From Helianthus annuus (taxonomy: Eukaryota; Streptophyta; Magnoliopsida; Asterales; Asteraceae), in assembly GCF_002127325.2 (NCBI RefSeq), contig NC_035448.2, positions 61,925,751-61,989,750 of the forward strand: 64,000 bases of DNA, read 5' to 3'. Below, in pieces: positions 11,782-23,306 of this stretch. Both the position numbers and the translations under genes were made by a program. The notes under the pieces are model-generated. The model saw only the letters and a list, made by a program, of their open reading frames with translations, searched no databases and was not told the DNA's origin. Numbering within the stretch: the stretch's first letter is position 1; each line of letters begins with the position of its first letter.

Positions 11782-13276
11782 GCTTATATGAGTGCATGCT
11801 TCATAGGATTTAAAATTTTCGGGTTTTCGGGTTTGGTGAAACCCCATGGCCGAAAGTTTTGAACTTGGTTCTCCTTTTGTTTTTCAAGATATTAATCTTA
11901 CATGCATAAAAGTATCTTGAAAAACTATGTCATTTGGATGATTGTTTTATTTGGATAAAAAACCCACTTTTTTGGTTTTTATTCTTGGCCGAAAAGTAGG
12001 TTGTAAAAAGGAAAACATTTTTGCTTCTTAAATATTATACTAGTGGGGAACCCGCGCGTTGCTGCGGAGTCAACAATACGTGGTGGGAACACAAGTCGGA
12101 CATTAAAACGACCAAAAAAAAATCATATATTCATGACTAAACTTTTATTATTGTATTTGTTTTATATTTACTAATGTTTTCAAGTTAATAGCTTCGGTGT
12201 GATCTATCCATGTCAAAAGAATTACATATCTCGATTAAATAATAATGTAATAAATAAGAACATAAGTCTGTAACTTTGTTACACACAATTTGAAAGGTAA
12301 GAAAAAGTAAAATACCAAAACAAACGTCTAACGCTTGTAAAGACATGAACATAAACACGACTCTAAGAACAACCCATCCTTCTAATATCACGTGCCTCGG
12401 GCATGTTTGGTTGATAATGTTTAGTTGATAGGCAAACATATTCTCTTCATTCTTACATAATATTGTCTTCATTTTAACTGCCATGCCCTCTTTCAGGTTG
12501 TCAAACCATTAATGTTTCTATTCACATTTAAAGGGGGTCATCTCATTTTGCTCTTTTATGATGCCTTCTAACAATCAACCATCTTTACAAAGACTAAAAA
12601 AACTTACAAGCAAAGGCTCTTCTTTTGCAACGCTTGGCAATGTACCCAATATGCTCTCATGTGGTTTTTTACCTCAAACTGTTGAAGACCTAGATAACAG
12701 GCAAGATTCCGTTTTTGGGTTTGAATGAAGTAATTATGATTATGATAGGGGTCAAATATTCAGCTCCATACCAACTGCAAAAAAAGCTTATTTAAGCGAA
12801 CATGCAAAAACCTATTTACCGCTTTTCATCTATATTTCCAGTGTTGAGATTTCAAATACAAAAACGTAGGTGAATATTTTAAATTATAATTTTTCTTTAC
12901 TTGATAGGCAAATAATTTAAAAACTAATTATTGTAGCTAATAAAAACAAAATTGTCATGCTTTAAATGTATACTTTGATCACATAAACAAATTTCCTTTT
13001 AGTTTCATCAACGTCCGCCGCAACGCACGGGTTAACATCAACTCATTAGAACACATAATGAAACTTTGGTGGTTCTTAATATTAGACCTGGCAAATGGAT
13101 AGGGTCGGGTCGGGTCATGGGTCAAAACGGGTCAATTATAAAAAATGTTGTTTTGGTTCGGGTCGGAACGGGTCCAGGTTGGAACGGGTTTCGGGTCGGG
13201 TTGGGTCAGGTTTTGCTTTAGTTTAATTTAAATAAACAATAGACAAAGCAATTTATGAAAATAAACAGCAAATTAC

Positions 13277-13784
13277 CTGTGAAGCAGGATCTTTAAATCC
13301 TCCACTAGTAGACATCAAATGGGAGTTAACCGTTCTTCCCGCATCTAAACTTCTTCCAACACCAGAAATCCCGCCTTGCATAATCGCCATTTGTGATTGA
13401 TTAAAAGCATACGACATTGCCATGTCTATACCAAGCGAGGCAGAAGGTCCCAAGCGCGATTCCATAGCCTAATTAATAAAAAGTTATAAACGCCCGTTAG
13501 GATAATCATTTAAGATTGTTTTATAGGGAAAATGCTACTAACGTTTTGTTGAAATATATCTTACGTCTTTTGCCATGAGAGTCCTTCAAGGTTAACATCC
13601 ATTCGAGGATTAATGGTAGCAAGTTTCATCGACAAAAACTGCAGAAATTAAAGTTCAATGCTTTCAAAAAATAGAAACTTAAAAGATATTATTTTCGGTC
13701 ATTATAGTATCATACCTCGACCTGTCGTTGTAGTGAGTGTACATAGCTAATGATTTCATCCAGCATAACCGCTTTGCCGGTGAC
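13277..13784 (-). pseudogene. Captured 3' exons of a bHLH transcription factor gene (CIB/bHLH74-like)
   Basis: Three exons with good splice sites are readable on the minus strand. 13716-13784 encodes VTGKAVMLDEIISYVHSLQ and on to RQVE, the second helix of the bHLH domain. 13565-13638 encodes FLSMKLATINPRMDVNLEG, the conserved tail of this subfamily. 13277-13468 encodes 64 residues starting AMESRLGPSASLGIDMAMSY. The middle exon is 74 bp where the family pattern (ending GLMAKD or similar) needs 72; two extra bases (TC) break the frame. The basic region and helix 1, needed for DNA binding and dimerisation, are absent. This is a fragment, not a working factor. Naming the subfamily is from memory of the motif. 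Confidence 0.75.
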
Positions 13785-14137
13785 CTTAAAAGTCCAAACA
13801 CATGCAACTTTAAGTGATATACTGATATTAGAACTTATATAGAAAATAGAATTCGATCAATTTTAACGAAATACTCTAAAAACTTGATTGCTGTTGGATA
13901 AAAACACTCATGATTTTAATACACTTTGGATATAGAAAACAAGATTGGAATATTTTTGGATCTGGAGTAGTGTCAAAAGGTCTAAGAAGCAAGAACCAAA
14001 GCAAATTGTTATTCCAAATCACGTGATTAGATGCTCCAAATATTTAACATAAAAAGGTTGTGATAATTAACAAGAGTTCACATTAAATCATTAAATGATA
14101 ATTTCGGAATTTAGGGGCAGCTCAGGATTAAATCCCT

Positions 14138-14174
<37 letters not shown>

Positions 14175-15097
14175 CTCATTTGAGTGATTATCTATTTTCA
14201 GGTACAGTTGCACCAAGAATAGTATTAAAGCCTAGCCCAAATAAGTTTGATAAATCATTTACTTCATTTTTTTTTGACAACAGAGCATGAGGCCAACTAT
14301 GATGCTTCAGTTTATCCTAGTGCAATCTTCAACAGGTGAAGTTTATTTAACCAGGTGCTTACAAGATATGTCTAAGACTGAGTATTTATAAAGCCAGAAA
14401 GTTTATAAAAAAGGACTTCAAATGTTTTTCTGTAACAAGCCAAACTTTATAAATCTTTTATAAAAACCAGTTAAAACAATAACTGAATGAAATTTTTTTT
14501 ATAGAAGTAATTAACAAATGAGGAATTTTTATCGTTTTCCCAAATCGTTATCAGCAATTCAGCCCATGATTTTCATCATAACTGGCCAGACCTAAGAGTG
14601 AACAACCCTAACAATATGACCCCTTTTAGTTTTCTTCAAGATGAAATAATCCACTCTTTTTCTTTTCATTTTTGCCAATGAGACAAATCGAAAACAATAC
14701 TTAGCCCATTACAGCCTACAATATTTTGCTAAAGTCCAAATGACCATATATGTAAATGTGAGTCAAGAATGATTGTCTGGTACCCATAGGTGTACCCACA
14801 AGTACACTATACACATAAGACAGCCCCCTAGAGTTAAGGTGAAACGAACCCCCAAGCATCGTGCAAGTGTTAGTGACCTTAAGTTAATTGTAGAGTCTAC
14901 AAAAGAAACATGACTCATACAGTTACATATTTTACAATCATATTTGACAATGGACAATGGACAATGGATGATTCAGGTCCAACTGACCCGACCTATTACA
15001 TACTAATTGCTTAAAAGATTACATTTGACACACTAATTATTTAAAAAAAATGGACAGAAGGATTTAAGGTAAACATGGACCGACCGTTGCATACCTT

Positions 15098-15998
15098 CTT
15101 TAGACCATGTCAACTCTTGTCTACACCATCTAAAGATCACCAAGCTTATGAATGCTGCAAATATATAAACAGACTAAACCGGTCAATATCGTATGTTATG
15201 TCATTGATTTTGACTTTTATGGTCAAATTAAACTTAACTTCCATTAAAAAATCATTAACACACCTGCAAAAATTCGGGTTTTAATGGAAGTAAGATTCCA
15301 AAAGGTTGTGGCTGCTGATGCTGCAACTATTTTCTTGTGAGAACAACCACTCCATACTTCCATTATCCAAGTTTTTAGGCATTATCCAAGTATTACAATT
15401 AATTACAATTTTTCCATCTTACCTTTCTTGCATATTTGGTCTGAGTACAATGAGTACAGTTTTGGGCCTGTAAAGCCGATAAAGAATCCTAAAAGACGAG
15501 AACACAAAATGTAAGGTTTTAGTCTTTCACACCATTGATAAAAGCGTGTTGAAATTTATCTTACCAAGTGCACAAAGCCTCTTGAATGTTGCAATATGAC
15601 CATATTCGGAAGCAACAATGGTGCAACCTGAAAGCATACACCATGTTCCTTAACATCTTATAGCAATGCATTAAGAGTCGTGGATATGGATTTACTTTAA
15701 GGGTCGTGGATGGTTGGCCCGAAAACAACTTTCGGGCTTTTGAGATTGCAAAATTTACTGCAGGAAGTATAACTCTAGCAGCTCTTAGAATATCCTCTTC
15801 TTTAAGCTTTAGTTCTCTCTTGCTTTCAATCCCATTCCTGCAAGTTTGTGACTCAAAAGGTTACTAAAGAACAGATTATTATCCATCAATTTAAAAGATT
15901 TTGATAGTAAACTGTTTTTCTGACCTTTGCGCAATCATGTTGGAGATGAACAAAACACACAAACAGAGAAGACCCAATTGAGATACCAAAGCAACCAT
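15098..15998 (-). pseudogene. Captured reticulon-family gene, frameshifted
   Basis: Exon-like blocks run right to left. 15925-15998 starts MVALVSQLGLLCLCVLFIS. 15696-15837 gives 47 codons including LKLKEEDILRAARVILPAVN. 15565-15627, 15423-15488 (GFFIGFTGPKLYSLYSDQI), about 15263-15350 (VWSGCSHKKIVAASAATTFW) and about 15098-15157 (FISLVIFRWCRQ) follow. The hydrophobic stretches and the phrases APLL, GPKLYSLYS and HKKIVAASAA match plant reticulon-family membrane proteins of the ER. Splicing exon 2 to exon 3 in frame yields family-unlike residues, while another frame restores ASEYGHIATFKRLCALGFF across exons 3 and 4. About one base (modulo 3) is therefore missing early in exon 3 and the copy is probably non-functional. 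Confidence 0.7.
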
Positions 15999-16870
15999 GC
16001 TGAAAACAAAGATAAAACACTTTAGTTCGGGTTTATTGTAACATCTTCAGTGTATTCCTATATAAAGTTGATCAATAATGTACAATATATTATGCGGTTT
16101 TCATTATTCTGTACCCTTGATAAAACAGAAATTTTGTAAGAACCAAAAGAGGCGTAAGAGGATGAATTACCTGAAACTAACACCGGTTGTGAAACAGGAT
16201 GACAGGATACAAAGTCACCCAAACCCGAATCAAAGTGTTGATTTTGCCACATCATTCCACATGATCAGATCATTAACCAGCATCTATAATATCTCCCTCC
16301 CTCAGTCAACATACCTGCACCGTCATCACAAAAAAGAAAGAAAAAGATATTAAGAAAAGGTCTGAAAGAGAAGACATTAGGGCCAATTTCCCTGCAATTT
16401 TAGTGTCTTAGCACCAATTCCGTTACACTACTCCTTACCCTACTTCCCAAATTACACCCACCTGTTTAGAAATAACCCTAATCCATAAAATAACAATCAA
16501 TTATAAATCAATTTTGCATAAAATAAATCCACTAAAAACAATTTGCTCAAAAATTACACTTGCAGACACACATACATATAACCAAATTGAATCTGGCCAG
16601 CCAGATTAAGGAAGTTAAGAGCCCTAACCCCAATTGTAGAACAATTTCAGATCAATTATCATAATTCTAAGCAATATTAATTCGGAAACAACGATCAAAA
16701 ATAGCAACCTGTTGACTGCAATCGGAGCACCCACAATCCCGGCAGAGGCAGGCGGTGGTGGTTCGTTGGTTCGCACCGAGAGCAAAGCAGAGAGGCTATG
16801 TAGTGTGTATGGGATTGGAGAGGTTAGGGGAAGATGAAGTGAAGCGGGCGTCTCTTTACTTTCCGTTGGA
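15999..16870 (-). other. Probable promoter and 5' untranslated region of the captured reticulon gene
   Basis: Upstream of the ATG at 15998 the sequence is non-coding and AT-rich. The GC-rich stretch 16700-16860, including a CCACCACCGCCTGCC tract, resembles a 5' leader. This suggests the Helitron captured the gene with its start region, so transcription toward the bHLH exons is conceivable. No TATA box is assigned. Confidence 0.35.
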
Positions 16871-17087
16871 GAGGCTTAAATGATGGAATTCAGTTATTCA
16901 ATTATTATGGTAATGGTGAAAGACGAGCAGAGTTGGGATACTTTTGATTGATGAAGAGAGTAAGGGTAGAGATGGAAGATAATGGTAAAAATATAGGTCC
17001 TTAAACTTAACTCTTTATCTCCCATCTTAAAATTTTGAAGGAAATTACTTATTTGTACATGGGAAATGCTTATATATAGTATATAGA

Positions 17088-17088
17088 T

Positions 17089-17120
<32 letters not shown>

Positions 17121-18467
17121 CATATATATTTTGGTGTTCATAACCTAGCCATGACCTTGTGTGAATATGTTGAATGTTTGTGTTTGTGATTTATTTTTAA
17201 TTATTTCAAAGGGTTGTAATAATTATTATCTTTGTTCTTCCATTTGTGAAATAGTAATTTATCTTTATTTGGTATGTAAATAAATAGATTAGGTGCATTT
17301 ATTTTTTACTAGAAAAATGTATTAGGATACATTTTGTAAAAGAAGATGCACACAAAATTGCGGTTTTGGTTTTGGCTAATTTCGGGCCTAAAGGACTTCA
17401 TAGTTCTTCACGGGATTTTAGCGTGATAACCAAAACACATTTTGAAGTCCAAATGAGTTTGGAGCTGAATATAAAAGACATTTGGAAACCCAAATAATGT
17501 GAAGAAATCACAACACAAGAAGAAGACTTGAAGCATTTAGATGCGCGATCAAGTGGGAGTTCAACGACACATTATTTGTTCAATATTCACTTTTTAGGAA
17601 GGACCTTTTGACACACTTGTTTCGGCTAACAAATGTGGTCAAAATAGTTGGCTATGATTATGCACCTATTGATATGTGTGTTGTGCTTGTGTGGTTGCTT
17701 TTTTATACTGTTTTGATGATATTTGGATATGCATGCTTAACAAACTAATAATCAACAATAAGCTTAAAATTGGTTCTTTAAAAATTCATTAAAATTGGTT
17801 AATAAAAGGTTATTAAAAATTAATGATTTTTATAATAAAATGGGTTTTATTAAAAAGAACATTGAAAATTTGTTTTCACAAAAGTACCAAGGATTTGAAT
17901 GCGTGCAAATGTATGGTACATAAAGTTTTCTAAACTATAATTTTGAAAACTCAAAATCCCTTTTATAAAACAAGTCAAACACCATCCTTTTATACAACAC
18001 TTGAATCACTTGGGAACTCTTTTGTGGGATAAAGGTCACCTAACCACATTTGAGGGAACTTGTATGTTTGAGGTGGGGTTACCATGTTTATGGGATAAAG
18101 GCCACCTAACCACCTATATGTGTAAACTCACATGTGTGTGTATGTTGGACGACTTGATTTGGAAACCATGAACTTAGGGTCACCAAAGCATGGCGAAAAA
18201 ATGTGTTGATGGGATTAAACATGCCAACTAAACATAAAGATGTTTGACCGATCCCATAAGACTAGAAGTTGCAAAGGGTTCCATTCGTCAAACGTTGACT
18301 ACCTTGTTAATTTAAATAATGGGATAAAGGTCACCTAACCAATATTTAAATGTAACGTTGGATTCTAGATTTTAATTATTAATTGTCTATGAGACATAAA
18401 AGGATATTAATGATTAAAATATAATAATATCGAAAATACTAAAATTGAACCTTGTTAAATTTTGTAG
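17088..18467 (+). other. C1 leader between Helitron H1 and gag
   Basis: The stretch begins with a TA then TG microsatellite (17088-17121). It has no credible frame. Near 18027, 18079 and 18320 the word GGATAAAGGTCACCTAACC (one copy with GCC for GTC) appears three times, a leader-specific repeat of this element. Confidence 0.7.
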
Positions 18468-18989
18468 ATGGCCGCTAACAATATTACCCAAACCGTCCGT
18501 AACCTTTCACTAAAAACAATCCTCGATAAGGATCGTCTTAATCATAACACTTTATGGATTAATATCAAAACTTAAGAATCGTTCTCAAGTAAGAAAAGAT
18601 ATCCTATGTGTTGAACGACCCTAATCCCGATGAACCTCTTATGGAAGATAAGGATGCCTATAACGATTGGATTAAGTATATCGAGGATACTATGCAAGCC
18701 TCTTGCCTCATGTTAGGAATTATGATTCCCGAGATTCAAAAGGATTTTGAACATCATGAGTATACGACATGATTACCCAATTGAAGGAAATGTTCCTACA
18801 ACAATCAAGGGTAGAATGCTTCGAAACGGTTCAAGCACTTCATGCATGTCGGATAGAGGAAACCCAATCGGTCTCATCTTATGTCTTTAAGATGAAAAGC
18901 CACATTGATCACCTCGATAAGCTCAATATGGGTAAAAGGGCTTTACCCATTCTAACGATCAATGAGGGTGGCAAAGGAAAGGGCATCAC
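18468..18989 (+). pseudogene. C1 gag, 5' part, broken
   Basis: The start is ATGGCCGCTAACAAT. Later comes a 99-codon open piece (18769-19068, of which only the part before 18990 belongs here) containing LKEMFLQQSRVECFETVQAL and VSSYVFKMKSHIDHLDKLN, the typical Copia gag core. An early stop and frameshifts lie between. The frame is cut by the solo LTR S1 right after LTINEGGKGKG and resumes at 26694, with ATCAC duplicated at the cut. Confidence 0.8.
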
Positions 18990-19663
18990 TGTAACACCTC
19001 GTAAAATCACGTCCAATGGTGTATTGACACGTGTAATAAACCCTAATAAAGTCCAACATCGAATTTAAGGGACTAATTTTTCGAAAAAATGAAAACTTTG
19101 ATTATGAAAGGACTGGAAGTTAGCATACCTAACATAAGTTTCTAAATAACCTCTCATGATATTTATATTCACAAATGAGCCACTTGGCGATCGAGTGTAG
19201 CCGTTTGCGGAATTAACGGAAAGTTTGCGCAATAAAGGGTTAAAAGTGTCAGCATGTTAATTCTTACCTCTGAGTGACCTTTTGGCGAACCCGAAGCATC
19301 GTGATGTTTAATAATACTCTCAAGAATGCCTAATATGGATTATATGAGGCTTTGATGCTATTAGATGATGAGATGCGCAAGTTTGCGCAATAAAGGGACC
19401 TAAAGCGGCAAATTTTGAATCTACGCCTTTCGGTGACCATTTAAGCGAACGAGAGGGTAGTCTTATTTAAGTATATGCTTGGGAATGACCAATATGGACC
19501 ATGGAAGGCTTGGATATCATTAAACGGCATTTCACGCTACTTTGTGCGATTAAAGGACTATTTACGTCAAACTGCAAAAGTATGTCGATTCGTATGGTAA
19601 CGAACCTTCCGGAATATGACTATGAGTTAAACATGCCCTAATTACCCTTTACATAGCTTAGAT

Positions 19664-22600
19664 TGTAACACCTCGAAAATTCTTGTCCAATAAAATAAAG
19701 ACACGTGTCATGTGGGACAAACGTGTCAGGAACCCGGATCGAATATAAGGATGAATGGTAGGATTTTTAAGAGGGCGTCATGTTATTAAAGATACCTCTG
19801 AACGACCCAAGGGCGACATATTATTAAAACACCTCTGAGCGACTCAAATTTAATAAATCCCAAGATCCTTAAATCGTTTGATAAACATCCTACATATTAA
19901 CCGGTTGTTCTAAATAAATGAAATTCCATCTTTTATATCGAAATTTGATTATAAAAAATGTTACTACAAGAAGAATTCTGATTTAAACCCTTGTATAAAA
20001 GAAATTGAAAGTAATTAACTAATATGTTCAACCATTAAGAGAATCCAAGATGAGTTCTTGGTGTTTCCGTCAATTTAAGCTTTTACAAGATGCCAAAGTT
20101 GTAAGAGCATGCTAGACATGCAAAAGCTGAGCATAATGGTCCCTACACTGCAGTAAAAGCATGAGAAATTTGGACTTGTATGATTGCATGGCCAAGCTTG
20201 AAAGTTGCAAATTTTTGTCCTCTGACCATCGGTTACGGACCGTAAGGGTCATGGCTTACGGTCCGTAAGGTGCATACCTGGGCGATTTCAGCAAAGGTCG
20301 GTTACGGACCGTAACTGTTTCAGCATACGGTCCGCAAGAGGAGCTTACGGACCGCAAGAGCTTAGGCTTACGGTCCGTAAGCCTGTCGCTGGTAGCAGAA
20401 AATGGACAGCTGCATGTTCAGCCAGTTCCACCGCCTTATTTGGGTGGTATTTGAATTCAGGGACTTGTAACTGGTATTTTAGCATTATAGGGACACATGG
20501 AAACATCTGGTTTCAGTCCTAGGCTTATGTGTATGAAGATCATGCATTGGAGCTCACTATATAAGAGAAGCAAAGTTGTGAACTTTCATTTGTTCATTCT
20601 ACACTCTTGAAGCACTGCCTTGAAGCTTTTCTGGACTTCCACAAGTTCCCTAATCATCCCTAATCCTATTTAGGACCATTGTAAGTGATCCTAATCCTCT
20701 TTAATCCATTTTAGCTTAGTTAATTAGCTAAAAGTCAAACCATCGTAATTAAGGTTTGACTTCGGGATTAGTCCATAATTACTCAGTCAAATCTCGAATT
20801 AAAAATACCTATAAGTAGGTAATTATGTGGGTAACAAACCCTTAAAAGGGTATTATCAGATTCCCACTCTAACCATGTTAATTATCGAGTCAAAGTACAC
20901 TTTAAAAAGTCAACAGAATTCTTAAATCCAAATTAATGCATAATTAGCAATGTAGGATACATGCAACCTGTTTGATCATTAATATAACTTGGTAACTAAT
21001 GTAAGAACATGTCCCAACATGTTCAACTCGACAATTTTCTGTTTAGACCCGGTTTGGAACCGAAAGTCGCATAGTTTGACTTTCGCTTTGACTTTCAGTT
21101 CTGACCCGTTTTAGTCAAGTTTAAGATTGCCTTAGAGCTTCTTTTGGACCTAGTAACATGTTAGTATAACCCTCTGTGATTATACGGCTTAGTTCACTAG
21201 TTGTCTAATTATTATGCAATTTTCCATTAAATGCCCATATGTTGACCATTATGCCCAAATGCCCATAAAATATGATTTTTGAAAATGTAAAAGGGTAGAC
21301 ATCTTAGTTACTGAATTATAGACTTGTAACCGAATTTTGAGTTCAGTTTGAGGTCCAGAATAAAAGTTATGCTCATTAGCATAATTAAGAGCTTCTTTAG
21401 TAATTAATTAACATAAATCTCATATAGCCTATCTAAACCCGAATTTTTATACAAAACTTTATACCTACTGTTATAAAATAATATTTTGGGAATTTTAAAG
21501 ATTTTTATTTATTTTTAGGCTGAGCATAACTTAGTGTTCTAAGCTTAATTCGGCTAATGCCGGTTTTGCCCTTTTGGGCTATAAAATGAGTTTTATAAAT
21601 CCTTTTGACCTCAAACCTTTTTCTACTGATTTGTTATACTAAATATATTATTTTGAGCCTTCTGGAATTATAAAAATATCAGCTTTTCTTTTAAAAACCC
21701 GGAAATGGCTCCAAATCGCCTTTTTAGGCATTTTTACGACATAGTATATGTCAAAACTAGTTTATATATATAAGAGTCAATACCTACTGATATATTTAGT
21801 AAAATTCTATATTATAACAGTAAACTAAATTTTGAAACTCAGATTTCCAGTTTTGACCTTTTAGGCTTATGTGAAATTACCAAAATGCCCTTTCGGTGCA
21901 TAAGATGGTTATAATTAATAAAATTCACATATATATGATACCCTACTGTTATAACATGGTAAACTAAGTATATTTACTGATTTATTCAGATATATAACTC
22001 AGATTGCTAGTTTAACTCTTTTATACCCTTTTAAATGACCTAAATGCCCTTATGAGGCATAATTTGAGTTTAAAATCATTTGGGACATAATAGGACATAT
22101 CTTACTGATATCACAACATATTTGGTGCATAATCTTGTATATGATTTATATGGTTACCCGTTACGCATTTTCGCGTTCGGATCGGCTTATGTAACTAGTT
22201 TACGTATAATAGCCGAAACGGATCAAACCATATCATCTTTGTCTCAAAATCCAGAATGTGTTTAGTTTACCCATATTATACAAGTCTCCAAACTTGTTGG
22301 GTCTAAATCACATTCCTTCCCATTTTTCGCCTTCTGTGCGATTAAACCATATTTATTTCTTGAAACTAACCGGTCTAAGCTTAGGCTATATTAAAGACCC
22401 GTTAGGATTCTAATAGGTTATTATAAACCTTTCGTTCCAGAATAGGAGACCAGTAAAAGACACTTGTATTTGCTTATTGTGGTTTTATACTTGCTCAGGT
22501 AAATACTTTTAACTTATTTTCCCTTATACGGGCTTGGGGTATGGTATATAAAATACCGCTTGGTCGAGCAATTGACCCTAACTCATTAGTAGTTGGGTAT

Positions 22601-23306
22601 TATCAATGAGACCCGTTTAAAATTTAGTTTTGTTTGTTTTACGCCTTTGGGAGTTTAATGACCATGTCCCGGATATCCTTGGCATCATTTTACGAAATGG
22701 CCACGACTTTGACACGCGGGTGTAGGCGTACACCCGACAATGTGTCCATATAATTCAGGTATAACCGTTGGTTTCCCACCGCGGATTTATACTATGTGGT
22801 GTGTCTATTAACCTTAAACCCGGCACGAACCGGGCGACTGAACGCATAACAAACATGTAATTCTTTTACAAGTTTAGATTTAATTAATTATCCCAAGTTA
22901 TAAAAAGTTTTGTGCCATGTGCATTTAAATCAATTTTTACAACATTTTCAAAATGAGTCAGTTAAATTGTATTTACCAGTGTAAACTGGCGTATTTTCCC
23001 CAAAAAGATTAAGTGCAGGTTCTACACGTAATAGGCTGGCTACTCCTTAGCATCGTTAGAGTCTCGCAAGCTTGGGATGCCATTCATCTGTTGAATAATT
23101 TTCCTTTTTATATTGATCCGCCTGTGGATCTATTTCAGCTACTATGTGATACTTGGATATCACATTTTTGTTTGGTTGAAATAAATCTATTTTATTGCTT
23201 CCGTTGTGCATTATAATTTGTGTTGTTTGACTATGATGATATCAACTACGTCACGATACTCCCCCACCGGGCCCACCGACGACACGTGGAAATTAGGGGT
23301 GTGACA
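19664..23306. mobile_element. Solo LTR S2, nested in S1, same family
   Basis: The 3,643 bp run from TGTAACACCTCG to AGGGGTGTGACA, flanked by TAGAT at 19659-19663 and 23307-23311. It is homologous to S1 over most of its length, including the closing GGGCCCACCG and ACACGTGGAAAT segments. A possible TATA (CTATATAAGAG) lies at about 20558. It carries three palindrome doublets at 20222-20392. No coding sequence is present. Confidence 0.88.
20222..20392. repeat. Three doublets of the palindrome TTACGGACCGTAA
   Basis: Six near-palindromic 13-mers (TTACGGACCGTAA, TTACGGTCCGTAA, and versions with ATACGG or CCGCAA) occur in about 170 bp. They come in pairs separated by about 8-11 bases, and the second member of a pair usually has GGTCC where the first has GGACC. 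S1 has one decayed doublet at the corresponding place (about 23748-23787: CTTACGGACCGTA then CTTGCGGTGCGTAAG). Confidence 0.85.

Larger units (their letters stand above)
12040..17087 (-). mobile_element. Helitron H1 carrying pieces of two host genes
   Basis: Read on the minus strand, the element begins TCTATATACTATATATAAGC at 17087 and ends CCCCACTAG at 12040, between a host A and a host T. This is the TC...CTAG structure and A/T target of plant Helitrons. A short GC hairpin (CCGCAGCAACGCGCGG) lies about a dozen bases before the 3' end, as expected. No Rep/helicase gene is present, so it is non-autonomous. Inside, on the same strand, are six exon-like blocks of a reticulon-family gene (15998 to about 15098) followed by three exons of a bHLH gene (13784 to 13277). 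At 13050-13210 is a GGGTCGGGTC-rich tract common in plant repeats. The A run at about 14143-14172 and the rest read as intron or spacer. Confidence 0.8.

Noticed and set aside
12185..12484. 99-codon minus-strand frame inside Helitron H1
   Set aside because: No recognisable motif, no splice context, and composition like surrounding AT-rich DNA; treated as chance.
13013..13044. CCGCCGCAACGCACGGGTTAACATCAACTCATT resembling a plus-strand Helitron 3' end inside H1 (shown here only as a location cue; see positions)
   Set aside because: No matching 5' end was found to its left and the CTAG terminus is absent, so a nested second Helitron could not be delimited.
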